From NCBI RefSeq assembly GCF_947500705.1, contig NZ_CANMSY010000007.1, positions 62,001 through 126,000 of the forward strand: a DNA stretch of 64,000 nt. The letters run 5' to 3'. Source of the stretch: an uncultured Brachybacterium sp. (GTDB lineage: Bacteria; Actinomycetota; Actinomycetes; Actinomycetales; Dermabacteraceae). The position numbers were made by a program, and so were the translations under genes. Below, piece after piece: positions 1-8,118 of the stretch (position 1 is its first letter; every line of letters begins with the position of its first letter). The notes below the pieces were generated by a model. It was given only the letters and a program-made list of their open reading frames with translations. It was not told the DNA's origin and did not search any database.

Positions 1-239
1 CCTGGGCGGCGCTGCGGGCAAGCCGTGCCAGATGGGGGCCGACGTTGACGGGCACGCCGTCGAAGGCACCGATGGTCTCGAAGACGCCATCGCCGCGGGT
101 GGCGACGAGGTCCGTGACCAACAGCTGCGGGACGTTCGCGTCGGCCAGGTGGAAACGGGCGCCGCCGTCCGCCGGGGCGCCGGTGGCACCCGGGACGAGG
201 ACGAGGACCGGAGCGGGGGAAGGGCTGGTCGTGGTCATG
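1..239 (-). CDS. pabC: Aminodeoxychorismate lyase / class IV aminotransferase (N-terminal part, runs off the left edge)
   Basis: This is the first 79 codons of a pyridoxal-phosphate class IV aminotransferase-fold protein; the rest lies beyond base 1. The start is the ATG ending at 239, with AGGAG about 7 nt upstream on the minus strand. After a Pro/Ala-rich lead the peptide contains RGDGVFETIGAFDG, the usual N-terminal signature of 4-amino-4-deoxychorismate lyase and branched-chain aminotransferase relatives, followed by a PHLARLARSA segment. PabC makes p-aminobenzoate for folate from aminodeoxychorismate. The family call is firm. The choice of PabC over another class IV enzyme is inference, because the catalytic lysine lies outside the window. 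Confidence 0.75.
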
Positions 240-327
240 GCACGGCTCCTGATCGGGGGGCCTCACGGGGGTGGAGGCTCTGTCCAGGGTAGACCCCTGC
301 CCGGAGGAGAGGCCGGTCGGTGGCCGG

Positions 328-439
328 CGGGCCAGGGCCACCGGGCAGGGTCAGAGCCGACGGGCCAGGGCCACCGGGCAGGGTCAGGGCCGACGGGTCA
401 GGGCCACCGGGCAGGGTCAGGGCCGACGGGTCAGGAGTG
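328..439. repeat. 33-bp tandem repeat, about 3.3 copies
   Basis: Three consecutive 33-bp units (328-360, 361-393, 394-426) differ by only one or two bases and are followed by a partial fourth unit. The stop codon of the WXG-like gene (431-433) falls inside the partial unit, so the array begins exactly at that gene's 3' end and extends downstream toward pabC. Confidence 0.85.
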
Positions 440-1612
440 CCCGATGCGGTCGCCGATCACGGAACCGCTGCCGGCACCGGGGTCGAGGGCGTCGCCGAGC
501 ATCTCCAGCAGCCGTTCGAGCAGGGAGCGGGGCCCTTGGTCGCCCTCGTGCGTGAGGCGTTCGGCAGATCCGGAGCCCGTACTCTGCGCAGGGGCGTTCT
601 CCGTCCCCTGGAAGCCGACCGGCCGGCCGCCCGCAGGCGCTTCCGAGGCAGTCCCCTCGGTCCCGCCCTCCGCGCCTGCACCGGACTCCGCTCCCGCCCC
701 GCCGTCACCGGAACCGCTGCCCGAGCCACCCGAGCCTCCTCCGGAACCGGAGCCACCGCCGGAGCCGCCTGCGGACTCGCCGCCGCCGCCTCCCGCGCCG
801 GAGTCCCCTGCACCAGCGCCCCCTGCGTCGGAGTCCCCACCGCTGGAGCCCCCGTCGGCGCTGGAGGCTGCCCCGCTCGGCTCCCCCGCCTGCTCCTTCG
901 TGGGGGGAGCCTTCTCAGCAGTCAGCGACTCCCCAGGGGTGATCTGGCCGGACTCGCCGATCAGGTTGCCGAGGCCACCGGCGAGGCCGAGCCCGGTGAG
1001 CAGGTTCTCAAGCGCGAGCCCCATCCCAAGCGCGCTGCGGATCATGTCGGCGAGCACGCCGCCCAGCAGGCTGCCGAGGAACGCGCCGAGGAAGGCCTCG
1101 CGCCCCTCCGGGGTGCTGAGCACCTCGCGGAGCAGCTCCGCGAAGGGGCCATCCTGGCCCCCGCCCGCACCGCGCAGCGCGTCCTCGGCCATCTCGAGCA
1201 CGTCACGCAGGAACTCCCCGGGGCTCGACCAGCCGCCGCCTCCTCCGGAACCGACGCCTCTCCCGATTCCTCCGAGGGGTCCGTCCGGAGCGGAGGCGAC
1301 GTCCTGCTCATCGGCATGTTGGGCGAGCCGGCGCGCCCGCTGGCGCAGCTCGACCTCTTGATCCTGCAGGGAGGGTCGCACGATGGCGGACCAGTCGGCA
1401 CGGAAGCGATCGGCGTCCTCACCGATCCATTCGATGTTGTCGATGCTCGAGGTCAGCAGGGTCTCGAGATCGGCGAGCGCCTCCGCTCGGCGCGAGTACA
1501 CCATCCCCATCGTCCGCAGAGCTTCGGTGTCCGCGCCCCAGAATGCGTTCATCCGCTGCTGGTCCCCTTCCTCATCCCCATCACCGGCCAGGCCGGATCC
1601 CCCCGTTGTCAT
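431..1612 (-). CDS. WXG100/LXG-like secreted protein with Gly/Ser/Ala-rich tail (T7SS substrate candidate)
   Basis: A 393-residue protein. Residues about 20-105 form an alpha-helical WXG-type segment containing FWGADTEALR and WIGEDADRFRADW, the kind of helix-hairpin signal seen on type VII secretion substrates. Residues about 105-225 carry further helices with a Gly-rich stretch. Residues about 230-350 are low-complexity Gly/Ser/Ala/Glu, and the C-terminal 40 residues are again helical. There is no signal peptide. The same FWGADTEALR opening is present, although frameshifted, in the nuclease gene upstream, so the two belong to one family. A CATTAC -10-like hexamer ends 7 nt before the ATG, and an 18-bp dyad sits at 1645-1662. 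Function beyond probable T7SS export is unknown. Confidence 0.7.
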   Translation of the reverse strand: MTTGGSGLAGDGDEEGDQQRMNAFWGADTEALRTMGMVYSRRAEALADLETLLTSSIDNIEWIGEDADRFRADWSAIVRPSLQDQEVELRQRARRLAQHADEQDVASAPDGPLGGIGRGVGSGGGGGWSSPGEFLRDVLEMAEDALRGAGGGQDGPFAELLREVLSTPEGREAFLGAFLGSLLGGVLADMIRSALGMGLALENLLTGLGLAGGLGNLIGESGQITPGESLTAEKAPPTKEQAGEPSGAASSADGGSSGGDSDAGGAGAGDSGAGGGGGESAGGSGGGSGSGGGSGGSGSGSGDGGAGAESGAGAEGGTEGTASEAPAGGRPVGFQGTENAPAQSTGSGSAERLTHEGDQGPRSLLERLLEMLGDALDPGAGSGSVIGDRIGHS

Positions 1613-1644
1613 ACCTACCGTAATGAGTCCGCGGCCCCTGGGCC

Positions 1645-1662
1645 ATGGGGAGGACTACCCAT
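1645..1662. promoter_or_regulatory. 18-bp dyad, ATGGGGAG-N2-CTACCCAT
   Basis: Inverted repeat with 8-bp arms (one mismatch) and a 2-bp centre, about 41 bp upstream of the start of the WXG-like gene. The same architecture occurs at 3594-3611 and, with two mismatches in one arm, at 13355-13372. This suggests a binding site for a dimeric regulator just upstream of the -35 region. Confidence 0.55.
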
Positions 1663-1722
1663 GCTCCAGCCTGCATCGATGCCCGGCGAACGGGGAGTGG
1701 ACCGACCACGCGGCCGCGGGCA

Positions 1723-2205
1723 TCAGGACTCGCTGAGCAAGGACCTCACCCAGGCGGGCAGACGGTCTTCGCCGACCCGTGCGGCGAGCAGGTGCGCGTA
1801 GGCCGCATCGATCGCCCCGAGCCCGCCGAAGCTGCCCGGATCCCTGTCGTAGTTCAGGTCCGTGTCGAGCCGGATGCGGTCCGGTTCCTCCGGGCTGCGG
1901 CTCGCCTCCAGTCGGAGTGAGACGAAGGCCTGCCCCTGCTCGGCGGCGGAGTGCTGGAGAGCATCCAGCAGCAGCGTGATCTGCGAGTCGCTCGCGAAGG
2001 TGGCATCACCTCCGCCGGTGGTGCCGTCGCGCTCGGTGATCACGAGGCGGCCGGCCCATTCCTCACCGTGGGGGATGAAGGCTGCTCCCACGGCAGCCCA
2101 GTCCTCGGAGAGCTCGAGCGAGCTCAGCAGCACCCCGACGAGATCCTGGACGAGAGCACCTTGGCGCTCCATCGGAGCGCTGGGCGGGGGCGGGGTCTGG
2201 GTCAA
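1723..2205 (-). CDS. DUF600/YezG (EsaG-like) immunity protein
   Basis: About 160 residues. The C-terminal half, with LDTDLNYDRDPGSFGGLGAID, looks like the DUF600/YezG family, whose best known members (EsaG, YezG) bind and neutralise EsaD/YeeF-type nucleases secreted by type VII systems. It lies 71 bp downstream of a nuclease-toxin gene on the same strand, the expected toxin-then-antidote order. I chose the TTG at 2205 because GGAAGGA precedes it by 6 nt. A GTG at 2220 and an ATG at 2172 are alternatives in the same frame. The assignment rests on motif resemblance and context and is not certain. Confidence 0.6.
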   Translation of the reverse strand: MTQTPPPPSAPMERQGALVQDLVGVLLSSLELSEDWAAVGAAFIPHGEEWAGRLVITERDGTTGGGDATFASDSQITLLLDALQHSAAEQGQAFVSLRLEASRSPEEPDRIRLDTDLNYDRDPGSFGGLGAIDAAYAHLLAARVGEDRLPAWVRSLLSES

Positions 2206-2276
2206 CGGAGGTCCTTCCACATGGGTCGGTTCGCAGGGTCGGTCGGAGGATGACGATGTGGTCGCAGGGGCGCAGA

Positions 2277-3428
2277 TCAGCCCGGGAAGCGGGCCCCGTC
2301 AGGATAGTTGGGCAGGTGCTGATCCACGATCTGCTCACCGTTCTCGTGGATGCGCACGTCATAGCCGCTGGGCACGTACTCCCAGGGCTCGCTGCCCTGT
2401 GCCGGGCCCACTCCCTCGGGCTGCTCCTCCCCCCAGGTCACGAGGGTCTCGTAGGAGTAGGAGCTGCCGTCTTCGGAGATGCCGTCGGCCATCATCGACT
2501 CATAGGTGTAGATGGTGTCCTGGCCGCTGCGGGCCTGGTTCACCTCGTCCCACTGGCGGGTGTAGTTGATCTCTTCGCGGATCCCGCCGAGCTGGCGGGC
2601 CAGCACGTGCCCCGCGTTGAACTCGACCGGTTCGGAGGAGCCGTCCCCGGCCATGTCCCAGCGCTCGGCGATCTTCGACTGGATCGACTGGCTGCGAGAC
2701 ATCTCGCGGTCGACGATGACGTCCGGGACATACATGTGCTCGGTCCTGCCCAGCTCATCCGTGCGATAGAAGGTCGAGTCGTTGACGTGGTAGGTCGCCT
2801 CCGGGAACACCTCGCGGAGGTTGGGATTCATCTCCTTCCCACCGCCGGCGGCCTCGACGTAGGTGATGCGGCCCTCGCCATCGGTGTAGTAGGTGCCGTG
2901 GTCGCCCACCTCATAGGCGGTGTCCGCGGCGAGGGCGAGGGGCGCGCCGTCTGCGTCGAGGCCGAACGGCTCGTCGTCAACGCTGGGGGCGAGCTCATGG
3001 TTCCCGTCCACGGTGATGGTGGAGTCGGTCTCCGGCGGGCTGAGCTCCATACCGGAGTCCGGGAAGGCGAGCGCGCTCTCCCCGATGGCGATGGAGGCAT
3101 CTGCAGCGCTCACCGCGTGCGCCGTGCTCGCGAGCGGCGGGATGCTCGCGGCCATGAGCTGCAGGTCTGCGACATCCACGACGGGGACATCACCGGCGGG
3201 CAGGGCGGCGCCAGCGGGCAGGGCGTCGACGGGGGCAGGGGTGGCCGCTCCAGGAGGTTCGCCGCCGGCGGAGACCTCGTCCTGCTCCTCGGCATGCTGG
3301 TCCAGCTCTCGCCCCCGCTCATCGAGCTGGGCGATGCGCTCGACCAGGCCGGGGCGCACCTGGCCGCTCCAGTCCGCGCGGAAGGTGTCGGCATCCGGCC
3401 CGATCCAGTCGACGGAGTCGATCAGCAC
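2277..3428 (-). CDS. EsaD-like DNA/RNA non-specific nuclease toxin (N-terminus frameshifted)
   Basis: The longest open frame gives 383 residues from a GTG. It starts in the middle of a WXG-like domain (IDSVDWIGPDADTFRADW at its N-terminus), continues through an Ala/Pro/Asp-rich linker (about 50-165), and ends in a nuclease-like domain (about 170-383). That domain contains NAGHVLARQLGG (candidate catalytic His274) and EEINYTRQW, resembling the Endonuclea_NS_2/EsaD type in which a GH-x-x-A-R motif precedes a metal-binding Asn. The missing front of the protein lies in another frame at 3429-3555. The DUF600 immunity gene follows directly. In the known EsaD family the nuclease is exported by the T7SS and kills competitors. 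Family and role are inferred from motifs and gene order. Confidence 0.6.
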   Translation of the reverse strand: MLIDSVDWIGPDADTFRADWSGQVRPGLVERIAQLDERGRELDQHAEEQDEVSAGGEPPGAATPAPVDALPAGAALPAGDVPVVDVADLQLMAASIPPLASTAHAVSAADASIAIGESALAFPDSGMELSPPETDSTITVDGNHELAPSVDDEPFGLDADGAPLALAADTAYEVGDHGTYYTDGEGRITYVEAAGGGKEMNPNLREVFPEATYHVNDSTFYRTDELGRTEHMYVPDVIVDREMSRSQSIQSKIAERWDMAGDGSSEPVEFNAGHVLARQLGGIREEINYTRQWDEVNQARSGQDTIYTYESMMADGISEDGSSYSYETLVTWGEEQPEGVGPAQGSEPWEYVPSGYDVRIHENGEQIVDQHLPNYPDGARFPG

Positions 3429-3555
3429 GCTGAGCCGGGCGGCGAGGTCGTCGAGCTGCTCACCGCCACTGCCGATGGAGCCTGAGAGCCGCCGCAGGGC
3501 CTCGGTATCGGCCCCCCCAGAAACCGGTCACGTCATCTCCCCCGCTCGTGGCCAT
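3429..3555 (-). other. Frameshifted N-terminal segment of the nuclease toxin
   Basis: An ATG at 3555 opens a frame reading MATSGGDDVTGFWG, then passes a run of seven G (minus strand, 3512-3518) and reaches a stop after 31 codons. Removing one G restores FWGADTEALRRLSGSIGSGG and runs in frame into the 383-residue toxin. The distance from ATG 3555 to the toxin's GTG is 127 bp, one more than a multiple of three. The sequence is therefore a broken, phase-variable or mis-sequenced 5' end. A TAGCGT -10 candidate lies at 3565-3570. Confidence 0.8.
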
Positions 3556-3593
3556 GTGAGCCTCACGCTACGGAGCGGTGACGTGCGCCGGGA

Positions 3594-3611
3594 ATGGGGA
3601 GTTCTCCCCAT
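3594..3611. promoter_or_regulatory. 18-bp perfect dyad ATGGGGAG-TT-CTCCCCAT
   Basis: Perfect inverted repeat with 8-bp arms and a 2-bp centre. Its centre lies 47 bp before the ATG at 3555 and immediately upstream of the expected -35 region for the TAGCGT -10 at 3565-3570. It matches the dyad in front of the other WXG-like gene. The rest of 3612-3780 shows only short GC-rich repeats and no gene. Confidence 0.6.
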
Positions 3612-3780
3612 CGGGCGCCCCTCAGGCACGGCGGTGCCGAGTGTTCACCGGCAGGTCACCGGACAGACTGAGCGGACCCAGTCTCCGAGACCTGACGGGC
3701 AGAGGACTTACAGGCTGCAGGCAGCGGGCAGAGGCCTCGCAGCCAGCGGCCAGCAGGCAGCGCCCGGCACGCAGCGGCCC

Positions 3781-4575
3781 TCAGCCGCCCAGCACCGCGA
3801 TCACACGGCCGTGCTCGCTCCAGGCGACGTGGGTCTCGAGCGGGTCGCCGGGCACCTCGACCTCCATCAGGTCCACGCGGGCGCCGACGGGCGCGTCGCG
3901 CAGGTCCGCGACGGCGAGCGCGCCGGACGGCAGATTCGCCAGGCCCGAGGCGGCGGGGTCCTGCAGGGGCACCTCGATGGTCTCGGCGAGCTCGGTCATG
4001 CCCAGCAGCTCGGCGAACAGGTGCTCGTCCATCAGCTGCTCCGCGGCGTCGGTGCGGGCGTCCTCGGAGTCCTCTGCGACCGGGCCCCGCTCGGCGAGCG
4101 TGACGAGGGTGGCTTCGAGCGCATCGGCGAAGCGCACCAGATAGGCGCCGAGATCGGGGGCGGCCAGCTGCAGGGCGAGATCCTCCCCGATCCCGAAGAC
4201 GGCGCCGGGGGTGCCATCCGGATCCAGCGCGAGCACCACCGCCGCCTCCGGGGTCTCGTACAGCGGGTAGAAGGTGGTCGAGTCGCCGAGCAGGGTGTAC
4301 GGGCCCACGTCGGTGCGGTCCTCGATCTGGAGGGTGAGCATGGTCAGCCCGCGCACGATCACCCCGCCCAGCTCGTCGGCGATCTGCTCGAGAGCGGGCG
4401 GCGGATCGGCCGCCACCTCCTCCTCGGTGACGGCGAGGCCGGGGATCGCGGCGGCGTCCTGCTCGTAGATGTTGACCAGGGAGGCCAGGCGGTCCAGGAC
4501 CGGTCGTACGGAGGCCAGCGGCAGCACCTCGGCGTCGGTGGGCCAGGGCAGGGAGGGGTTCATGGGCGTGCTCAC
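3781..4575 (-). CDS. Hypothetical acidic cytosolic protein
   Basis: 264 residues with no signal peptide or membrane segment and a markedly acidic composition. I do not recognise the family. The central part (about residues 75-150: PYTLLGDSTTFYPLYETPEA, then alternating beta and helical stretches) is vaguely like SUKH/SMI1-type or other immunity folds, and the T7SS toxin locus next door would fit that, but this is speculation. The start is a GTG with CACACT positioned 6 nt upstream and no Shine-Dalgarno, so it is probably leaderless. It is transcribed separately from the toxin genes, with about 200 bp between them. Confidence 0.6.
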   Translation of the reverse strand: MSTPMNPSLPWPTDAEVLPLASVRPVLDRLASLVNIYEQDAAAIPGLAVTEEEVAADPPPALEQIADELGGVIVRGLTMLTLQIEDRTDVGPYTLLGDSTTFYPLYETPEAAVVLALDPDGTPGAVFGIGEDLALQLAAPDLGAYLVRFADALEATLVTLAERGPVAEDSEDARTDAAEQLMDEHLFAELLGMTELAETIEVPLQDPAASGLANLPSGALAVADLRDAPVGARVDLMEVEVPGDPLETHVAWSEHGRVIAVLGG

Positions 4576-4607
4576 GCGCTCAGTGTGTCACGCCGGGCGA
4601 GGCCGTT

Positions 4608-5858
4608 TCAGAGGAGTCGCCGGGCCGCTCCGCCGGGGCGGGTGACAGACGCGGTGGCGCCGCTGTGCTCGGGGTGCGCGGCCCGGTAGGCCGCCAGCCA
4701 GCGCTGCCCGAACTCCTCGGCGCCGTCCGTCGGGACCAGTGCCCAGACGCTGCCTCCGAAGCCTGCTCCGAAGGCGCTCGCGGCATGGGCGCCCAGCTCC
4801 CGGGCGCTCCGCTGCAGCGCGATGGTCTCAGGCACCTGGTTGCGCAGGCCCTGCTCCGCTCCTGACTGGGACTCGTCGACCAGGCGGCCGAACTCCTCGA
4901 GGTCCCTTTCCTCGAGGGCGATCCCGGCGGCGGGGATCAGCCGCTCGGACTCTGCGAGGAACTGGGCCAGGCGGCCCCGGAGGTACTCGTCCGCCGCGGT
5001 GAGCTCCCGCAGCCGGGTCACCGCTGCGGGTCCACTCGCAGCCGCTGCGGCGAGGGTGCGGTCCTCGCGTCCGGAGTCCTCGCACCAGCGGCGCAGGATC
5101 TCGGTGACGGCGAGGGAGACGCGGTTGTAGGCAGCGAGCGCGGCTCCTGTCTTCTCCGCCTCGACCCCGCTGACGGCGACCACCAGCGCGAGCTCGGGCC
5201 CGAAGGCGATGGTGCGCTCGTGGCGCACCGGGCAGAAGGAGTACTGCACCAGGGCGTCCTGGATCCCGCAGAGCATCGCGGTGTGGTCCTCACTGCCGCC
5301 GAAGGTCCCCACCCCGCGGTAGCCCTCCAGGGCTCCGAAGCTCTGCCCGTTCTCGACGGTGCCGAGGTATTCGCCGAGCTGTTCGGGGGTCGTGATCTCA
5401 GCAGTGAAGGCTCCGTCCGCGGCGATGCCGGCCAGGTCGATCAGGGTCAGGGCGAGGCCGACCACGAGCGCCGAGGAGCTGGACATCCCGGCTGCGAGCG
5501 GGAGGGTCGAGCTGATGGTGATGTCCGCGCCGCGCAGGCGGCCCGGGAAGTTCGCATCGAGTCGGTCGGCGACGGTGCGGACATAGCCGCCCCAGTGGCC
5601 GTCGGCCCCGGCGGGGCGTGCCTCGCGCTGGTCGAGGTCGACGGTGACGGTGCCGCCCACCACCTCCGAGTGCACGCTCAGCACCCGGTCCGGGCGGGCG
5701 GTGGCGATGATGGTGTGGCCGGCGTCGACCGCGGCGAGCAGTGAGCGCCCGCCCGCATAGTCGGTGTGCTTGCCGAGCAGTTCGATGCGGCCCGGCACGA
5801 ACCAGGCCACGCGGTCCCCCGCGATGCCGGCGGCGAGCTGCGCGAGCACGTCGCTCAC
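4608..5858 (-). CDS. Galactokinase-family GHMP sugar kinase
   Basis: 416 residues with the three GHMP motifs: PGRIELLGKHTDYAGG (residues 22-37), the ATP-binding LPLAAGMSSSSAL (119-131), and GAGFGGSVWAL near the C-terminus. It phosphorylates the anomeric hydroxyl of a sugar in the cytosol. In canonical galactokinases the first motif is GEHTDY with a Glu that contacts the sugar; here Lys30 replaces it, so galactose may not be the substrate. The ATG overlaps the stop of the upstream nucleotidyltransferase by 4 bp (translational coupling). No galT is in sight. I therefore left the symbol blank. Confidence 0.8.
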   Translation of the reverse strand: MSDVLAQLAAGIAGDRVAWFVPGRIELLGKHTDYAGGRSLLAAVDAGHTIIATARPDRVLSVHSEVVGGTVTVDLDQREARPAGADGHWGGYVRTVADRLDANFPGRLRGADITISSTLPLAAGMSSSSALVVGLALTLIDLAGIAADGAFTAEITTPEQLGEYLGTVENGQSFGALEGYRGVGTFGGSEDHTAMLCGIQDALVQYSFCPVRHERTIAFGPELALVVAVSGVEAEKTGAALAAYNRVSLAVTEILRRWCEDSGREDRTLAAAAASGPAAVTRLRELTAADEYLRGRLAQFLAESERLIPAAGIALEERDLEEFGRLVDESQSGAEQGLRNQVPETIALQRSARELGAHAASAFGAGFGGSVWALVPTDGAEEFGQRWLAAYRAAHPEHSGATASVTRPGGAARRLL

Positions 5859-6694
5859 AGCGCCACCTCGATCCCGGCGAGTGCTGCCTGGACGGCGGCG
5901 ACGTCGCCGCGGGAGGACATGTCCAGCACGCCTACGGCGGCGGGGACCACCGTGAACTCCTCCCCTTCCTCCACCAGCAGGCGGACGGCGTCGATGATCT
6001 CGAGCTCGCCGCGCACCGAGGGCTCGATGCGCTCGCAGGCGTCGAAGATGACCGGGGTGAACAGCCAGGCGTTCATCGAGACCGGGGCGTCCTCGCCGTA
6101 GACGGCGAGGGTCTCGTCGTCGGGCTTCTCGACGATGTCGCGCAGGTGGCCCTCAGCATCTGCGGCGACCAGGGCGAAAGCACGGATGCGATCGGCGGGG
6201 ATGTTCGAGTTCTGGACCAAGGCGGCACGGTCGAAGCCGACCAGCGCGCTGCCGGGGGCCGCGGCGAGCGCGGTGAGCGCTTCGCGCGGGTAGTAGTTGT
6301 CCGAGTTCAGTACGATCACCCGCTGGTCTCCGGCGAAGTCGCGGGCGGCGACCACAGCGTCGGCGGTGCCACGGGGATCGGCCTGGATCGCGGTGGTCAC
6401 AGTCACCCGGCCACCGGTGACGCGCGCGGCGTAGTCGCGCAGCATGTCGTGCTCCGGGCCGATGACCAGGCACAGCTCGGTGACGCCGGCGTCGGCGAGG
6501 ACGGAGAGGACGTAGTCGAGGAAGGGACGGCCGACGTCGATCAGTGCCTTCACCCCGCTCGCGGCCACCTGGGCCTGCTGCTCATCGAGATGCGCGGTGT
6601 CATCCGCTCGACGCATGCGGGTGCCGAGCCCCCGCGCGAGGATCACGGCCCGCGTGGGGGCATCTGCGGGGGCGTTCTGGTTCTGATCAGCCAC
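5855..6694 (-). CDS. Sugar-1-phosphate nucleotidyltransferase
   Basis: 279 residues from the GTG at 6694. It has an NTP-transferase Rossmann-like fold: ILARGLGTRMR near residue 20 is the nucleotide-binding G-x-G-x-R loop, GVKALIDVGRPFLDYVL follows, and LNSDNYYP carries the catalytic-type Asp. It should join a sugar 1-phosphate to an NTP to give an NDP-sugar. The start is supported by TACACT 6 nt upstream of the GTG with no Shine-Dalgarno (leaderless). It is coupled by a 4-bp overlap to the GHMP kinase, so the pair probably converts a free sugar to sugar-1-P and then to NDP-sugar. Confidence 0.8.
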   Translation of the reverse strand: MADQNQNAPADAPTRAVILARGLGTRMRRADDTAHLDEQQAQVAASGVKALIDVGRPFLDYVLSVLADAGVTELCLVIGPEHDMLRDYAARVTGGRVTVTTAIQADPRGTADAVVAARDFAGDQRVIVLNSDNYYPREALTALAAAPGSALVGFDRAALVQNSNIPADRIRAFALVAADAEGHLRDIVEKPDDETLAVYGEDAPVSMNAWLFTPVIFDACERIEPSVRGELEIIDAVRLLVEEGEEFTVVPAAVGVLDMSSRGDVAAVQAALAGIEVAL

Positions 6695-6726
6695 GCAGGA
6701 AGTGTACGGGGGTCTGCGGGAAGGTC

Positions 6727-7959
6727 TCAGCCGCCCGGGATGATCTGATCCTCGAGCGCGTCGGAGGGGAGCTGACCCTCCTGGGAGGCGGCGATGACCT
6801 CCCGGGCCCGGGGCACCGAGTCCCAGGTGTTCCACAGCAGCACGCCCTCGACCCGGCCACCCTCGAGGTAGTACACGACCGCGGCGCTGCGCTCCGCATT
6901 CCAGACCTCGCGCATCTCCAGCCCGGCATCGAGGCGTCCCACCGCCTCGTAGCCGTCCTCGAAGAGGTCCGAGAAGAACAGCGGCGTCGAGGAGTACTCC
7001 TCGAGGGCCAGCGAGTCATCCAGCAGGGCCCGCGCCATATTCCGGCCGGCGACCGTGCCGGAGGCCTCGGCGTGGTCGGCATGCTCGACGTGGCGCAGCC
7101 CCAGCAGCGGGTCGTCGAACAGAGAGATGTCCCCGGCGGCATAGACATCCTGCGCGCTGGTGCGCAGGTACGGGTCGACCACGACCGCGCCGTGCTCGAC
7201 GTCGAGCCCGCCGTGCTCGGCGAGGGTGGTGTTCAGCTCCGCGCCCAGACCCAGCAGGACCGCATCCGCCGGCAGCACAGCGCCCGAGGCGGCGCGCAGC
7301 ACCAGGTGCTCCCCGGTCTCGATGCCGGACAGGCGGAACTCCGGCACCACTGTGATGCCGTGAGCGGCGAAGACCCCTTCGAGATGGGCGGTGAGCGAGG
7401 CGGGCAGCATGTGCTCGAGGATCTGTCTGCCGGCGTGGCCGAGCGTCACCTGCGCACCGGTGCGGGTCAACGACGCGGCGACCTCGGTCCCGATGTACCC
7501 GCCGCCGATCACGACGATCCGGGCTCCCTCCTGGGCCAGGGAGCGCAGATGGCGGTAGTCACCGACGGTGCGGAGGCAGGTGACCCGTGGGTCGTGGACG
7601 CCCGGGAACCGACGGGCCGAGGACCCGGTGGCCAGCAGCGCCTTGCCGAAGTGGGTGCGGTGCCCGCGGGCGGTGACCACGCTGTGCGAGTTGGGAAGCA
7701 GCTCGGTGACCACGGTGCCGGTGAACAGCTCGGCGCCGGTCTCCGCCGCGGTGTGCAGATCCTCGCTATGAGGGTCAGGGTTCTCGCCGTTCCAGAGGGA
7801 CTTCGACAGGGCGGGCCGGTAGACCGGAGGGTGGGGATCCGCGGAGAGGATGGCGATGGTGGCGTCGGGATCCGTCGCCCGGATCGCTCGGGCCGCGCTG
7901 TCGGCGGCGATGCCGCCCCCGATGATCACGTGGTCGTAGCGGTGCTTGAGGTCCGACAT
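6727..7959 (-). CDS. FAD-dependent oxidoreductase (ferredoxin/rubredoxin reductase type)
   Basis: 410 residues. The FAD-binding dinucleotide fold is at the N-terminus (VIIGGGIAADSAARAI), the NAD(P)H fold is at mid-protein (IVVIGGGYIGTEVAASL), and DVYAAGDISL is the second FAD motif. The C-terminal part matches the reductase dimerisation domain of the ferredoxin reductase/AIF-like class. It transfers electrons from NAD(P)H to a small redox protein that is not encoded nearby. The ATG at 7959 is chosen over an upstream frame extension because AAGGAG sits 6 nt before it. Confidence 0.85.
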   Translation of the reverse strand: MSDLKHRYDHVIIGGGIAADSAARAIRATDPDATIAILSADPHPPVYRPALSKSLWNGENPDPHSEDLHTAAETGAELFTGTVVTELLPNSHSVVTARGHRTHFGKALLATGSSARRFPGVHDPRVTCLRTVGDYRHLRSLAQEGARIVVIGGGYIGTEVAASLTRTGAQVTLGHAGRQILEHMLPASLTAHLEGVFAAHGITVVPEFRLSGIETGEHLVLRAASGAVLPADAVLLGLGAELNTTLAEHGGLDVEHGAVVVDPYLRTSAQDVYAAGDISLFDDPLLGLRHVEHADHAEASGTVAGRNMARALLDDSLALEEYSSTPLFFSDLFEDGYEAVGRLDAGLEMREVWNAERSAAVVYYLEGGRVEGVLLWNTWDSVPRAREVIAASQEGQLPSDALEDQIIPGG

Positions 7960-8118
7960 CGCAGGCTCCTTCGCCGAACGGATGGGTCCTGCCACGATAT
8001 TCCCGTGCGGTCGCTTCGGCAACGCCCCGGGCTCCGAGCTCTCCTCCACAATGCCTGGTCATCCACATCCTGCGCCGCAGCCCGGCGCCGCCGACGGCGG
8101 TGATGGTCCACTGCCGTC

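Noticed and set aside
320-1801. 493-codon forward frame through the WXG-like gene
   Set aside because: Low-complexity composition mirrors the minus-strand gene, and no start signal or motif supports it.
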